A stretch of DNA of 64,000 nucleotides, from contig NZ_BSFK01000016.1 in assembly GCF_027922305.1 (NCBI RefSeq), positions 124,001 through 188,000 on the forward strand, in the 5' to 3' direction. The stretch comes from Methylopila jiangsuensis (lineage in GTDB: Bacteria; Pseudomonadota; Alphaproteobacteria; Rhizobiales; Methylopilaceae). The notes beneath the pieces are model-generated. The model searched no databases. It was not told the origin of the DNA and saw only the letters and a list, made by a program, of their open reading frames with translations. Below, in pieces: positions 43,501 through 51,157 of the stretch. The position numbers and the translations under genes are program-made. Numbering within the stretch: position 1 is the stretch's first letter; each line of letters begins with the position of its first letter.

Positions 43501-44176
43501 GCCGTCCGGAGCGGGCAAGTCGACGCTGGTGAACCTCATCGCCCGGTTCTGGGACGTGGATTCCGGCAGCGTGGAGATCGGCGGGGTGGACGTGCGCTCC
43601 ATGCCCCAGGCCCGGCTCTACGGGAGCCTCGCCATGGTGTTCCAGAACGACTTCCTGTTCGACGACACCGTCGAGGCCAATCTGAGGATCGGCCGGCCGG
43701 ACGCGACCATGGAGCAGATCGAGCGGGCGACCCGCGCGGCCCGCATCCACGGGCGGATCATGCAGCTGCCGGACGGCTACGCCACCCGCATCGGGGAGAG
43801 CGGCGTCCATCTGTCCGGCGGCGAGAAGCAGCGTCTCGTCATCGCCCGCGCGCTGCTGAAGGACGCGCCCATCGTCCTGCTCGACGAGGCGACGGCCGCG
43901 ATCGATCCGGAGAACGAGCTGGCGATCCGAGAGGCGCTCGGCGCTCTGACGCAGGGGCGCACCGCCATGGTGATCGCCCACCGCCTCGCCTCCGTCACCA
44001 CCGCGGACCAGATCGTGGTTCTCGCCCGGGGCGCAGGGGTCGCGGGCGTCGGGAGCCACCAGCATCTGCTCGCCACATGCCCGCTTTACCGCGACCTCTG
44101 GCGCGCCCAGAACGCCACGGATCGCTGGTCGGGCGAGGCTCGCGACGGACATCAGCACGTTCCGGCAGGAGCCTGA
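40574..44176 (+). CDS. Fused double ABC exporter-type protein, YbtP-YbtQ/IrtAB-like importer (1200 aa)
   Basis: One polypeptide with two complete TMD-NBD halves. TMD1 (about 1-310), NBD1 (about 335-560) with Walker A GPSGAGKST, signature LSGGQRQR and Walker B VVLDEATASLD; TMD2 (about 615-930), NBD2 (about 950-1190) with GPSGAGKST, LSGGEKQR and VLLDEATAAID. All ATPase motifs are intact. YbtPQ and IrtAB have exporter folds but import ferric siderophores. There is no N-terminal SID domain as in IrtA. Start ATG 40574 follows GGGAAAA; a GTG at 40559 is possible. Gene order with YbtX-like MFS downstream supports the siderophore role. Fusion into one gene is unusual, since YbtP and YbtQ are normally separate. 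Confidence 0.88.
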   Translation: MSAHLTVLQLIRRRAGLLGVGAALSVAAALLGLVPALVIYQMTATMLAGGAAAAADGLGWLLAGAVLAVIAKAALQSVSAHVAHVAAYDILYDIRVALGRHLSSLPLGALGGRTTGATKKVLHDDVEQIESALSHAVPDIASALVAPLAALALLAFVDVRLALALFAPMPLIGLAYWVTLRASKSERMSHMMSHVALNSVVVQYVAGMKVIKAFTRANSSFAELTDAIDAYARSSEAYAVAALKPFAVMLVLLRSTLLTVLPTGALLLAMGWTTPEAVILALLLGIGVTPPLAKLTYSAGHAFWKIKIASAEIERLLAIPPLAEPAAPQTPRDNGVRFEDVRLEIDGHVILNGVSFEARPGEVTALVGPSGAGKSTIAKLVPRFFEVSSGAVSVGGVDVRRIATDDLMSRVAFVFQETFLFDDTVRNNIRVGRPEASDAEIEAAARRACVTDFLDELSDGLDSRIGEDGALLSGGQRQRIAIARAILKDAPIVVLDEATASLDAESEERVHAALSELAAGRTVIVIAHRLATIRGADQILVIADGRIEAAGAHAELHQSSITYRQQWQAYERSQTWRFEGRGEARTEAPAPAVEDDAGGQPDLAYENLAGGSFFRMFFRLLGPERARFLRVALPLQFAEGFVHGAPILLAALSVIDLLHDRLTVERAAIYSAILVVCFAVEIVMQHAALRALWRVQPRAIAALQKAVGYRLRRLPLSFFHGADAGRLTGLLVAHPAQIDFISAPGQFLRAVIGPAMAALVLVWFDWRLTLCLFATLPLYLVVLHWTDRIYCAVWDRLIEARAQADRSMLEFLRGLPVIRAFGMSVTTAAGFDDAMKGYRDASLHTVSKVTPTFGVGVGVLELGFVVLACGGGLMAASGLVPVETFVLFALFSLAFYIPILDAAELTSYRRLIERSMEAIGKAFDAPILPDPAPGTARIPERFDVRLEKVRFAYGERRVLDDVSVTLPDGKLTAIVGPSGAGKSTLVNLIARFWDVDSGSVEIGGVDVRSMPQARLYGSLAMVFQNDFLFDDTVEANLRIGRPDATMEQIERATRAARIHGRIMQLPDGYATRIGESGVHLSGGEKQRLVIARALLKDAPIVLLDEATAAIDPENELAIREALGALTQGRTAMVIAHRLASVTTADQIVVLARGAGVAGVGSHQHLLATCPLYRDLWRAQNATDRWSGEARDGHQHVPAGA

Positions 44177-44203
44177 GCCGCGCGGTGAAATGAAAGTCGT
44201 TCC

Positions 44204-45445
44204 ATGCTCCGTCAGCTGCGCATCGCCCTGCTCTTCCTGCCCGACAGCCTGCTCCTGGGCTTCCTGGTGGTGGCCGGACCGTTTCTTCTTCGTGAGGAAG
44301 GCGCTGGCGCGGCGATGGCGACAGCCGTCGGCTACGTCACGCTTCCCTTCGCGGTCGCGTTCCTGTGGGCCCCGTTCGTAGACCGCCACCCCATCGGCTG
44401 GCTCGGCCGGCGCGCGGGGTGGGCGGGACTGTCGCAACTGCTCGCCGCAGGCGTTCTGGCCGCGGGCGCGCTGTGGCTGGCGTCCGTCCCCGACGGTGCG
44501 GGCGGCGTCCCGGTCCTGCTGGTGTGCCTCGCGGCGGGCGTGGCGCTGGCCACCCGGAACATCGCGCTCGGAGCCTGGATGCGCGAAGGGCTCCACGAGT
44601 CCGAGATGGCGACGGCCGTGGGGGCCCGTTTCGCCGGCGCTTCGATCGGCAACTGGCTGGGCTCCGGCGTCCTGGCGTCGCAGTTCCCGGATTACGGCTG
44701 GCCCGGCGCGCTCGCCTTCGCGGCCCTCGCGCTGCTCGTGACATGGCCGGCGATTCTGGCGCTTCCCGGCGACCGGAGCGCCGCGGCCGAAGCCTCGACC
44801 GACTCGCTCGTCGCCGTCGCCGGGGCGATGTTCCGACGACCCGGCCTCGTCGGGGCGGTGGCCATGCTGTTCGTCCTCTCGGCGGTGATGGCGCCGCCCT
44901 TCGGGCTCGGTCTGGTGCTTCTGAGCGACAGGGGCTTCACCGCCGAGCAGATCGGCTGGAGCGCCGGCTATGGCGGGTCGATCCTCTGCGCCGCGGCGGC
45001 GCTCGCATGCGGCGGCCTCGCCTCCCGGTTCGGCCTGACGGCGATGATCGGCGCCGGCGTCGTCCTCCAGATCGGCCTCAGCCTCGCCTGGGCCGGAGTG
45101 GCCTTGGGACCGGACGCGGCGTCCTGGCTCATCGGCGGCGCCGTCATGGTGGCCCAGATGGGCGTCTACGCCATGATGTCGGCCATGTGGATGCTGGCGA
45201 CGCTGCGGCTGGTGTCGCTGCGCCACGCCGCCAGCGAGATCGCTCTCGTCAACGCCTTTCTGCTGCTGGGCGGCATCGTCGCGCCGAACGTCGCCGGGCT
45301 CGCGATCGACGCCTATCCCGGTTGGGCGAGATTCTTCGTCGTGCACGCCGCGGTCACGGCGCTCGCGGGGATCGCTGTGATGATGGTGTTTTCGCGTGTC
45401 GGCTTGAATCGGAAGCCCGTGGAGTCTGTGGCGCCGGGCGGCTGA
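44204..45445 (+). CDS. MFS transporter, YbtX-like (413 aa)
   Basis: About twelve membrane segments of the major facilitator type, for example RIALLFLPDSLLLGFLVVAGPFLL, FAVAFLWAPFVDRHPIGWLGRR (loop 2-3 motif) and AMFRRPGLVGAVAMLFVLSAVMAPPFGLGLVLL. Length and half-symmetry are complete. It follows the double ABC gene by 27 bp, so it should be on the same transcript. That is the order of ybtP-ybtQ-ybtX in yersiniabactin loci, where the MFS protein aids metallophore handling, in some organisms for zinc. AmpG-like functions cannot be excluded from sequence alone. Confidence 0.85.
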   Translation: MLRQLRIALLFLPDSLLLGFLVVAGPFLLREEGAGAAMATAVGYVTLPFAVAFLWAPFVDRHPIGWLGRRAGWAGLSQLLAAGVLAAGALWLASVPDGAGGVPVLLVCLAAGVALATRNIALGAWMREGLHESEMATAVGARFAGASIGNWLGSGVLASQFPDYGWPGALAFAALALLVTWPAILALPGDRSAAAEASTDSLVAVAGAMFRRPGLVGAVAMLFVLSAVMAPPFGLGLVLLSDRGFTAEQIGWSAGYGGSILCAAAALACGGLASRFGLTAMIGAGVVLQIGLSLAWAGVALGPDAASWLIGGAVMVAQMGVYAMMSAMWMLATLRLVSLRHAASEIALVNAFLLLGGIVAPNVAGLAIDAYPGWARFFVVHAAVTALAGIAVMMVFSRVGLNRKPVESVAPGG

Positions 45446-45699
45446 CGGTTCTTGGCGCGCGAGCTCTGGTCCCGCCACGAATCTTGGCTCCGACGACTTG
45501 CTTTCGATGACGTTGGCGCGCGGCTTGAGCCCCGGATCCCGGAAGAGACGCGCTGTGGCGCCCGCCTGTGTCCGGTCGAACTCTCGCGCTCCGGCCGGCT
45601 GGAGCGTCGATCGGACGCCGATCCGCTTGGAGGGCGCCAAGGCCTTGGGAGGGCCATGGCTTTTGAGCGGGACGCGCCCGGTTTGCGCGTCGCGGAAGC
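45446..45699. other. Spacer with decayed sequence after MFS gene
   Basis: About 250 bp of GC-rich sequence without a supported gene. On the minus strand it continues the decayed integrase reading frame in fragments. No terminator with a T-run is visible behind the MFS gene. Confidence 0.4.
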
Positions 45700-45890
45700 G
45701 TGGACCAACGACGAGAGACCTCATCAGCCATTGCGGCGTGACGTCGGCGCGCCTCTTCGGGGTTCCTCGTGTTGACCGTCGTGGTCGGCGGCGAGCGGCC
45801 CTCATAGGCCGCCTTCAGGTCCGCCGGAACGCGCCTCCGGTGCCAGTACACGCCTGTCTTTGGGGGAGCCTGAAAGGTCGGGACGTCGGG
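45700..45890 (-). pseudogene. Tyrosine integrase N-terminal remnant next to tRNA-Thr
   Basis: The frame PKTGVYWHRRRVPADLKAAYEGRSPPTTTVNTRNPEEARRRHAAMADEVSRRW matches the N-terminal domain (DUF6538-like) of phage-type integrases. Sense ends after this region and the catalytic domain is missing. It lies about 90-280 bp from the 3' end of tRNA-Thr on the same strand, the classic position of an island integrase. So the right end of the accessory region also carries an integration scar. Confidence 0.7.
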
Positions 45891-45976
45891 AGAACCATGC
45901 GTGACGCCCGTGCATGCCGCCGGGCGCGCTGGAGCCCCAAGGGTTTCAACACATGTTCATTCTTCAGGGAAAAATC

Positions 45977-46051
45977 TGGTGCCGCAGGGGAGGATTGAAC
46001 TCCCGACCTCACCATTACCAATGGTGTGCTCTACCACTGAGCTACTGCGGC
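45977..46051 (-). tRNA. tRNA-Thr (anticodon GGT)
   Basis: The complement folds as GCCGCAG acceptor pairing CTGCGGC, D-arm TAGCTCAGTGGTAGAGC, anticodon stem-loop ACCATTGGTAATGGT with anticodon GGT, T-arm GGGAGTTCAATCCTCCC, and encoded CCA. It reads threonine ACC/ACU. The 3' end faces the accessory region, with an integrase N-terminal remnant just beyond it. It separates the island from the dapF side. Confidence 0.97.
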
Positions 46052-46157
46052 GTCGGCCTCCGTCCCGAAGGGGCGTGGCGAAGCGCGCGGAAACTGCCAC
46101 AGGGGAGGCGGCGGCGCAAGCGGGGCGGGGCGGACTTTTTCAGGCCGCCCGAAAGGC

Positions 46158-47021
46158 TCACGCGCCCGCCAGAAGCGCGGCGTCGATGCGGCCGTCGTGC
46201 TCGAAGGTGGCGGGGCCGGTCATCAGGATGTGGTCGTCGCCCTCGCGCCACTGAATCCTGAGCGATCCGCCGGGCAGGGTCACCGTCACGTCGCGCCCCG
46301 TGCGGCGGGTGCGGGCGGCGGAGACGGCGGCGGCGCAGGCGGCGGTGCCGCAGGCGAGCGTCAGGCCCGCGCCGCGCTCCCACACCTTCAGCGTCAGGGC
46401 TTCCCGCGAATCGATCCGGGCGAGCGAGATGTTGGCCCGCTCCGGGAACAGCGGGTGATTCTCCAGCAGCGGCCCGACGCGGCCGAGATCCACCACGTCG
46501 AGGTCGGAGACCCAGAAGATCGCGTGCGGGTTGCCCACATTGGCGACCGAGGGCGAATGGATCAGCGGCGCGTCGATGGGGCCCACCTGCAGCTCGATGG
46601 CGCGGGTGTCGGCGAAGGCCTCGGACAGCGGAATGTCGGCCCAGCCGAACTTCGGCGCGCCCATGTCCACCGTCACCTGGTCGGGCTCGGCGCCCGCCGA
46701 GCAGACCAGCGGCCCGGCGGAGGTCTCCAGCAGCGCCCCGTCCCGCCCGCTTTCGCGCATCAGGGCCCAGGCCACGCAGCGCGTGCCGTTGCCGCAGGCG
46801 GCGGCCTCCGAGCCGTCGGCGTTGTAGATGCGCATGAAGGCGTCCACGTCGCCCCGGCCCGGATGCAGCGCCATCAGCTGGTCGAAGCGGGTGGCGTCCC
46901 GGGCGGCCAGCGCCCGCGCCTCGTCGGGCGCGACGGCGCCGCCCTCGCGCAGGTCGAGCACGAGGATCTCGTTGCCGAGGCCGTTCATCTTCAGGAAGGG
47001 GCGACCGATCAGGGAGCTCAT
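46158..47021 (-). CDS. dapF: Diaminopimelate epimerase (287 aa)
   Basis: Converts LL- to meso-diaminopimelate for lysine and peptidoglycan. Both catalytic cysteines are present: ACGNGTRC (Cys76) and LACGTAAC (Cys224). The N-terminal [15 protein letters not shown], the paired [17 protein letters not shown] and the [12 protein letters not shown] motif are typical. The start at 47021 fits the family; the alternative longer frame lacks support. Monocistronic or first of a short operon with unknown partner; the small gene at 47145-47318 is upstream on the same strand. Confidence 0.96.
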   Translation of the reverse strand: MSSLIGRPFLKMNGLGNEILVLDLREGGAVAPDEARALAARDATRFDQLMALHPGRGDVDAFMRIYNADGSEAAACGNGTRCVAWALMRESGRDGALLETSAGPLVCSAGAEPDQVTVDMGAPKFGWADIPLSEAFADTRAIELQVGPIDAPLIHSPSVANVGNPHAIFWVSDLDVVDLGRVGPLLENHPLFPERANISLARIDSREALTLKVWERGAGLTLACGTAACAAAVSAARTRRTGRDVTVTLPGGSLRIQWREGDDHILMTGPATFEHDGRIDAALLAGA

Positions 47022-47144
47022 GGCGCGACACCAGCTGTTCGGCGGCCGCGAGGGGGCCGTCGTCGAGCCTTCATATCGCGCGCGCCTTCGCGAAACGCCA
47101 GGGTTTCGCCGCGACGGAGCGTGCTGAAACGGTGAGGGGCGCTC

Positions 47145-47318
47145 TTAACCCACGCCGGTCGGCGTCTGTTCGGCCACGGCGGCGGGCGCGGGGCCGCCGG
47201 CGTAGGCGTCGGCCCCCAGGCTTACGCCGAGGGTGATCAGCGCGATCGCGCCGATTCGGGAGGGCCAGCAAGCGAACGCCTTGAAAACGGCGCCGTCGCG
47301 CGGTGCGATGAGGGTCAT
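47145..47318 (-). CDS. Small membrane or secreted peptide, uncharacterised (57 aa)
   Basis: Not annotated as a longer gene, but the frame has a clear Shine-Dalgarno (GGAGAG, 6-nt spacer) before ATG 47318. The peptide contains one hydrophobic stretch (PSRIGAIALITLGVSLGADAYAG) of helix length followed by an Ala/Pro-rich tail ending in QTPTGVG. It could be a single-pass membrane peptide or an exported one. No family is recognised. Confidence 0.5.
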   Translation of the reverse strand: MTLIAPRDGAVFKAFACWPSRIGAIALITLGVSLGADAYAGGPAPAAVAEQTPTGVG

Positions 47319-47710
47319 TTCGTCTCTCCGACGGGCTTATGCCTTGCGCTGCGGACGAGAGCCTGACTTCCGCGACGCCTCGGATAATGGACGTTCATCA
47401 AGACCCGTCCCGACGGCGCGGTATGCGCCGCCATCGGACGAGCCATGTGTGCTCTACGAGGGGCAACCTAACGCGGGAATCGCTCGGCGGCGAGAGATGT
47501 GACGAAGGCGCGACGCTCCGTCGCGGCGCGGTTGACGGCTACCTCCGCGGCCTGTAAGGAGCGCCCACGTCTTGAAAGACCAGACGCCAGCCAAGCCGCC
47601 CGTCCCATGAGTTCGGGGGGTCAACGTCCGCCGACGATCACGTCCGCGGGCGCGTTTTGCGTTGCGCGCCGACGGCTCCGTTTAAGACCAACCACGAGGC
47701 GCTGGCCTTC
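47319..47710. other. Intergenic region upstream of ffh
   Basis: About 390 bp between divergent small gene and ffh. No supported gene or RNA; short frames lack ribosome-binding sites. It must contain the ffh-rpsP-rimM promoter, but I cannot assign -35/-10 boxes with confidence. Confidence 0.4.
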
Positions 47711-49249
47711 ATGTTCGAGACCCTGACCGACCGCCTCGGCGGCATTCTGGACCGGCTGACCCGCCGCGGCGCGCTGACCGAGGCGGACGTGGCCGAGGCC
47801 ATGCGCGAGGTGCGGCGCGCGCTGCTGGAGGCGGACGTCGCGCTGGAGGTGGTGCGGTCCTTCATCGACCGGGTGAAGGAGCGCGCGGTCGGCGTCGAGG
47901 TGGTGAAGTCGGTCACCCCCGGCCAGATGGTGGTCAAGATCGTCCATGACGAGCTCGCCGCCATGCTGGGGCCGGACGCCCAGCCGATCAGCCTCGCGGC
48001 CGCGGCCCCGGTGCCGATCCTGATGGTCGGCCTGCAGGGCTCGGGCAAGACCACCTCCACCGCCAAGATCGCCCGCCGCCTCTCCACGCGCGACCGGCGC
48101 AAGGTGCTGATGGCCTCGCTGGACACCCGCCGCCCGGCGGCGATGGAGCAGCTCGCCACGCTGGGCCGCCAGACCGAGGTCGCCACCCTGCCGATCGTGC
48201 CGGGGCAGACCGCGCTGCAGATCGCCCGCCGGGCGATGGAGGCGGGCCGGCTCGGCGGCTACGACGTGGTGCTGCTCGACACCGCCGGCCGCACCACGCT
48301 CGACGACGCGCTGATGGCGGAGGTGGTCGAGGTCAGACAAGCCACCAACCCGCACGAGGTGCTGCTGGTGGCCGACGCCCTCACCGGCCAGGACGCGGTG
48401 ACCACCGCCCGCGCCTTCGACCAGGCGGTCGGCGTCACCGGCATCGTGCTGACCCGCATGGACGGCGACGGCCGCGGCGGCGCGGCGCTCTCCATGCGCG
48501 CCGTCACCGGCAAGCCGATCAAGCTGGTGGGCGTGGGCGAGAAGTTCGACGCGGTGGAGGAGTTCGATCCCTCCCGCATCGCCAACCGCATCCTCGGCAT
48601 GGGCGACGTGGTCTCGCTGGTGGAGAAGGCCGCGGCCACCATCGACGCCGAGAAGGCGGCCAAGACCGCCGAGCGCATGCGCAAGGGCCAGTTCGACCTG
48701 AACGACCTGCGCGACCAGCTTCAGCAGATGCAGCGCATGGGCGGCATGTCTGGTCTGATGGGCCTGATGCCGGGCGTGGCCAATCTCAAGAAGCAGATGG
48801 CCGGCGCCAATCTCGACGAGGGCATGTTCCGGCGCCAGGCCGCGATCATCGACAGCATGACCCGCGAGGAGCGCCGCAACCCGGACATCCTCAAGGCCTC
48901 GCGCAAGAAGCGGGTGGCGGCGGGCTCCGGCGCGAAGGTCGAGGACGTCAACAAGCTGCTGAAGATGCACCGCCAGATGGCGGACATGATGAAGCTGATG
49001 GGCAAGGGCGCGAAGTCCGGCCGCGGCCCGCTCGCCGGCCTCGGCGCGGCGCTGGGCTTCGGCGGCGGCGCCCCGCAGATCCCGCCGGAGGCGCTGGAGG
49101 AGCTGAAGAAGGGCAAGCTGCCGGACGGCCTGCCGCCCGGCTTCCCCGGCGGCGGCGGGCTTCCGGGCGGAATGCCCGGGCTTCCCGGCCTCGGCGGGCC
49201 GAAACTGCCGGGCCTCGGCGGCTTCCCCGGTCTCGGGAAGAAGAAGTGA
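47711..49249 (+). CDS. ffh: Signal recognition particle protein (512 aa)
   Basis: SRP54-type GTPase: N domain (about 1-90), G domain with GLQGSGKTTSTAKIA, LDTRRPAAMEQL, LLDTAGRT and LTRMDGDGRGGAALS, and the Met-rich M domain (QQMQRMGGMSGLMGLMPG; KLLKMHRQMADMMKLMGKG). The C-terminus is an extended Gly/Pro/Leu-rich tail (GFPGGGGLPGGMPGLPG) common in alphaproteobacteria. It binds 4.5S RNA and signal sequences for delivery to FtsY and SecYEG. ATG 47711 is the family start. Followed by rpsP and rimM. Confidence 0.97.
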   Translation: MFETLTDRLGGILDRLTRRGALTEADVAEAMREVRRALLEADVALEVVRSFIDRVKERAVGVEVVKSVTPGQMVVKIVHDELAAMLGPDAQPISLAAAAPVPILMVGLQGSGKTTSTAKIARRLSTRDRRKVLMASLDTRRPAAMEQLATLGRQTEVATLPIVPGQTALQIARRAMEAGRLGGYDVVLLDTAGRTTLDDALMAEVVEVRQATNPHEVLLVADALTGQDAVTTARAFDQAVGVTGIVLTRMDGDGRGGAALSMRAVTGKPIKLVGVGEKFDAVEEFDPSRIANRILGMGDVVSLVEKAAATIDAEKAAKTAERMRKGQFDLNDLRDQLQQMQRMGGMSGLMGLMPGVANLKKQMAGANLDEGMFRRQAAIIDSMTREERRNPDILKASRKKRVAAGSGAKVEDVNKLLKMHRQMADMMKLMGKGAKSGRGPLAGLGAALGFGGGAPQIPPEALEELKKGKLPDGLPPGFPGGGGLPGGMPGLPGLGGPKLPGLGGFPGLGKKK

Positions 49250-49382
49250 GCCTTTGAAATTCAGGCGGAGATTGCGGCGGACGCGCGAGCGCGACGCCCG
49301 AAGCCTCCGCCGGATGGACCGAACGACCCTGAACCGCTCCCGGCCCGAGGCCGGGGCCACGACCTGACTGGAAGGAAAGAAA

Positions 49383-49730
49383 ATGTCCCTGAAGATCCGT
49401 CTCGCCCGCGGCGGCGCCAAGAAGCGTCCGTTCTACCGCATCGTCGTCGCCGACTCGCGCTATCCCCGCGACGGCCGCTTCATCGAGCGCATCGGCACCT
49501 ACAACCCGGTGCTGCCGAAGGACGCCGAGCGCGTCGTTCTCGACGTGGAGAAGGCCAAGGAGTGGCTGGCCAAGGGCGCGACCCCGACCGACCGCGTTCA
49601 CCGCTTCCTGGACCAGGCCGGCCTGCTGAAGCGCCCGGCCCGCAACAACCCCACCAAGGCCGAGCCGGGCAAGAAGGCGCAGGAGCGCGCCGCCGAGGCC
49701 GCCGCCAAGAGCGCCGACGCCGCGGAGTGA
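49383..49730 (+). CDS. rpsP: 30S ribosomal protein S16 (115 aa)
   Basis: Starts [39 protein letters not shown], the complete S16 domain; the C-terminal tail after about residue 85 is Ala/Lys-rich and variable, as in other alphaproteobacteria. A strong RBS (GGAAGGAAAG) precedes ATG 49383. Part of the ffh-rpsP-rimM transcription unit. Confidence 0.97.
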   Translation: MSLKIRLARGGAKKRPFYRIVVADSRYPRDGRFIERIGTYNPVLPKDAERVVLDVEKAKEWLAKGATPTDRVHRFLDQAGLLKRPARNNPTKAEPGKKAQERAAEAAAKSADAAE

Positions 49731-49795
49731 TCCGCCTCCGGGCCGCATGACCGCGGCCCGGATTTCGGACGCCGTACGGAACGTCACGCGCAGCC

Positions 49796-49832
49796 GCCAC
49801 GCCCGAGCCTGTCCCGGGCATGACGGGAGTGG
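49796..49832. repeat. Dispersed palindromic (REP-like) element between rpsP and rimM
   Basis: CCCGAGCCTGTCCCGGGCATGACGGGAG belongs to the same family as the palindromes at 58254, 61826 and 63810 (shared GGGCATGACG core). It lies in the rpsP-rimM gap, so it could affect transcript stability within the operon. Confidence 0.5.
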
Positions 49833-49971
49833 GCGTCACGCGCCGCGGCGCGGTCCAGACAGGCCTTGAGCGCCGCGAGGCGCTCCCCGATCTGCGTGGT
49901 CCCGGCGCGGCGTCCGTCCGCTCCGGGGCTTCGCGTTCCGCCTTCGGCCTTCGAGCGAGACGACACCGCCC

Positions 49972-50511
49972 ATGACCTCTTCCCGACGGGTTCAGATCGG
50001 CGTCATCGGCGCCGCCCACGGCGTCCGGGGCGAGGTGCGGGTGAAGTCCTTCACCGCCAACCCGATCGATCTCGCGGCCTACGCCCCCATCACCGCCGAG
50101 GACGGCGTGCGCGCCTTCGCGGTGGCCGGCCTGCGCCACCTCAAGGACGACATGCTGGTGGTGCGCTTCAAGGGCGTGGACAGCCGCGACAAGGCCGAAG
50201 CCCTGAACGGCGTCGGCCTGTTCGTGCCGCGCGAGGCGCTGCCCGACGAGGACGAGGACGAGTTCTACTGGACCGACCTGATCGGCCTGCGCGTCGAGAC
50301 CGCGGACGGCGCGGCGGTCGGCGAGGTGGTGACGGTGACCAATTTCGGCGCCGACGATCTTCTGGAGGTGCGGCTCAGGGGCGAGCGGCGCACGGTCTAC
50401 CTGCCCTTCACCAGGGCGGTGATTCCGGTGGTGGACATGGCGGGCGGCCGCCTGGTGGCCGCCATTCCCGACGGGCTGCTGGACCCGCCCTCGGACGGCC
50501 CCGAGGGCTGA
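49972..50511 (+). CDS. rimM: Ribosome maturation factor RimM (179 aa)
   Basis: RimM N domain (VQIGVIGAAHGVRGEVRVKSFTANPIDLAAYAP; VVRFKGVDSRDKAEALNGVGLFVPREALP) and PRC-barrel (FYWTDLIGLRVETADGAAVGEVVTVTNFGADDLLEV; YLPFTRAVIPVVDM). It assists 16S processing of the 30S head. The usual next genes trmD and rplS are not here: convergent TPM-domain genes follow instead. Confidence 0.96.
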   Translation: MTSSRRVQIGVIGAAHGVRGEVRVKSFTANPIDLAAYAPITAEDGVRAFAVAGLRHLKDDMLVVRFKGVDSRDKAEALNGVGLFVPREALPDEDEDEFYWTDLIGLRVETADGAAVGEVVTVTNFGADDLLEVRLRGERRTVYLPFTRAVIPVVDMAGGRLVAAIPDGLLDPPSDGPEG

Positions 50512-50524
50512 GCGTCTTCGAACG

Positions 50525-51157
50525 TCAGCGGATCACCGGCTCGTCCGGCAGTTCGTCCCGCCGGCCGGGCTCCGGCGGCAGGGCGTCGGCCAAGGCCTCG
50601 CCGCAGCGCGCCACCGCGGCGACGACGCCCTCGATCAGCCGGCCCTCGCGGGCGGCGTCCACGATCAGCGCCACCTCCTCCCGCCAGGTCGCCGGGTCGA
50701 CCGCCTCGTGCACGCCCACGTCGGCGATCACCTCGGCGCGCCGGTCCGCCACGGCCACATGGATCAGCACGCCGATGCGGTTTCTCGTGCCCGAGACGCC
50801 AAGCTCGTCGAAGGCCGAAAGCGCCGCGCGGTGGGCGGACGCCGGCGCCGCCAGCCGGTCCAGCCGGAGCGCCCGCCGCACCCGCGACGAGGCGGCGAGC
50901 CCGGCGAGCGCAAGGAACAGCGCGGCCTGAAGCGCCGCCAGCAGCAGGATCGACAGGTTGAGGTGAGACAGCGGCAGCGCGACGCCGATGGCGATCAGCC
51001 CGGCCGCCACCAGCGCCAGCGTGGCGTCGGTCTCCTCGCAGGTCTCGGTCTCGATCACCACCACGATCTCGGCCGCGGTGCGCGCCTCCGCGGCGCGGAC
51101 CGCCTCGGCGATGCGGCCGCGGTCGGCGGGCGTGAGGACGGTCGCCGCGCTCACCAT
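50525..51157 (-). CDS. TPM-domain membrane protein, uncharacterised (210 aa)
   Basis: The N-terminal part reads RIAEAVRAAEARTAAEIVVVIETETC, a short TPM-like motif, followed by two membrane segments (TLALVAAGLIAIGVALPLSHLNLSILLLAALQAALFLALAGL) and a second TPM-like half (IGVLIHVAVADRRAEVIADVGVHEAVD...WREEVALIVDAAREGRLIEGVVAAV). It overlaps the upstream TPM protein gene by 7 bp and belongs to its operon. Related pairs (YgcG-like and TPM) are common but poorly understood; they may act in membrane stress or PSII-like repair. Confidence 0.82.
   Translation of the reverse strand: MVSAATVLTPADRGRIAEAVRAAEARTAAEIVVVIETETCEETDATLALVAAGLIAIGVALPLSHLNLSILLLAALQAALFLALAGLAASSRVRRALRLDRLAAPASAHRAALSAFDELGVSGTRNRIGVLIHVAVADRRAEVIADVGVHEAVDPATWREEVALIVDAAREGRLIEGVVAAVARCGEALADALPPEPGRRDELPDEPVIR

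Noticed and set aside
41882-45805. Very long minus-strand open frame (about 1300 codons) opposite the ABC and MFS genes
   Set aside because: It is an Arg/Glu/Gln/His-rich antisense frame, a by-product of high GC on the opposite strand of two well supported genes.
47071-47271. 66-codon minus-strand frame near dapF
   Set aside because: Out of frame with the small gene at 47145-47318 that has a real RBS; composition is Arg-rich noise.
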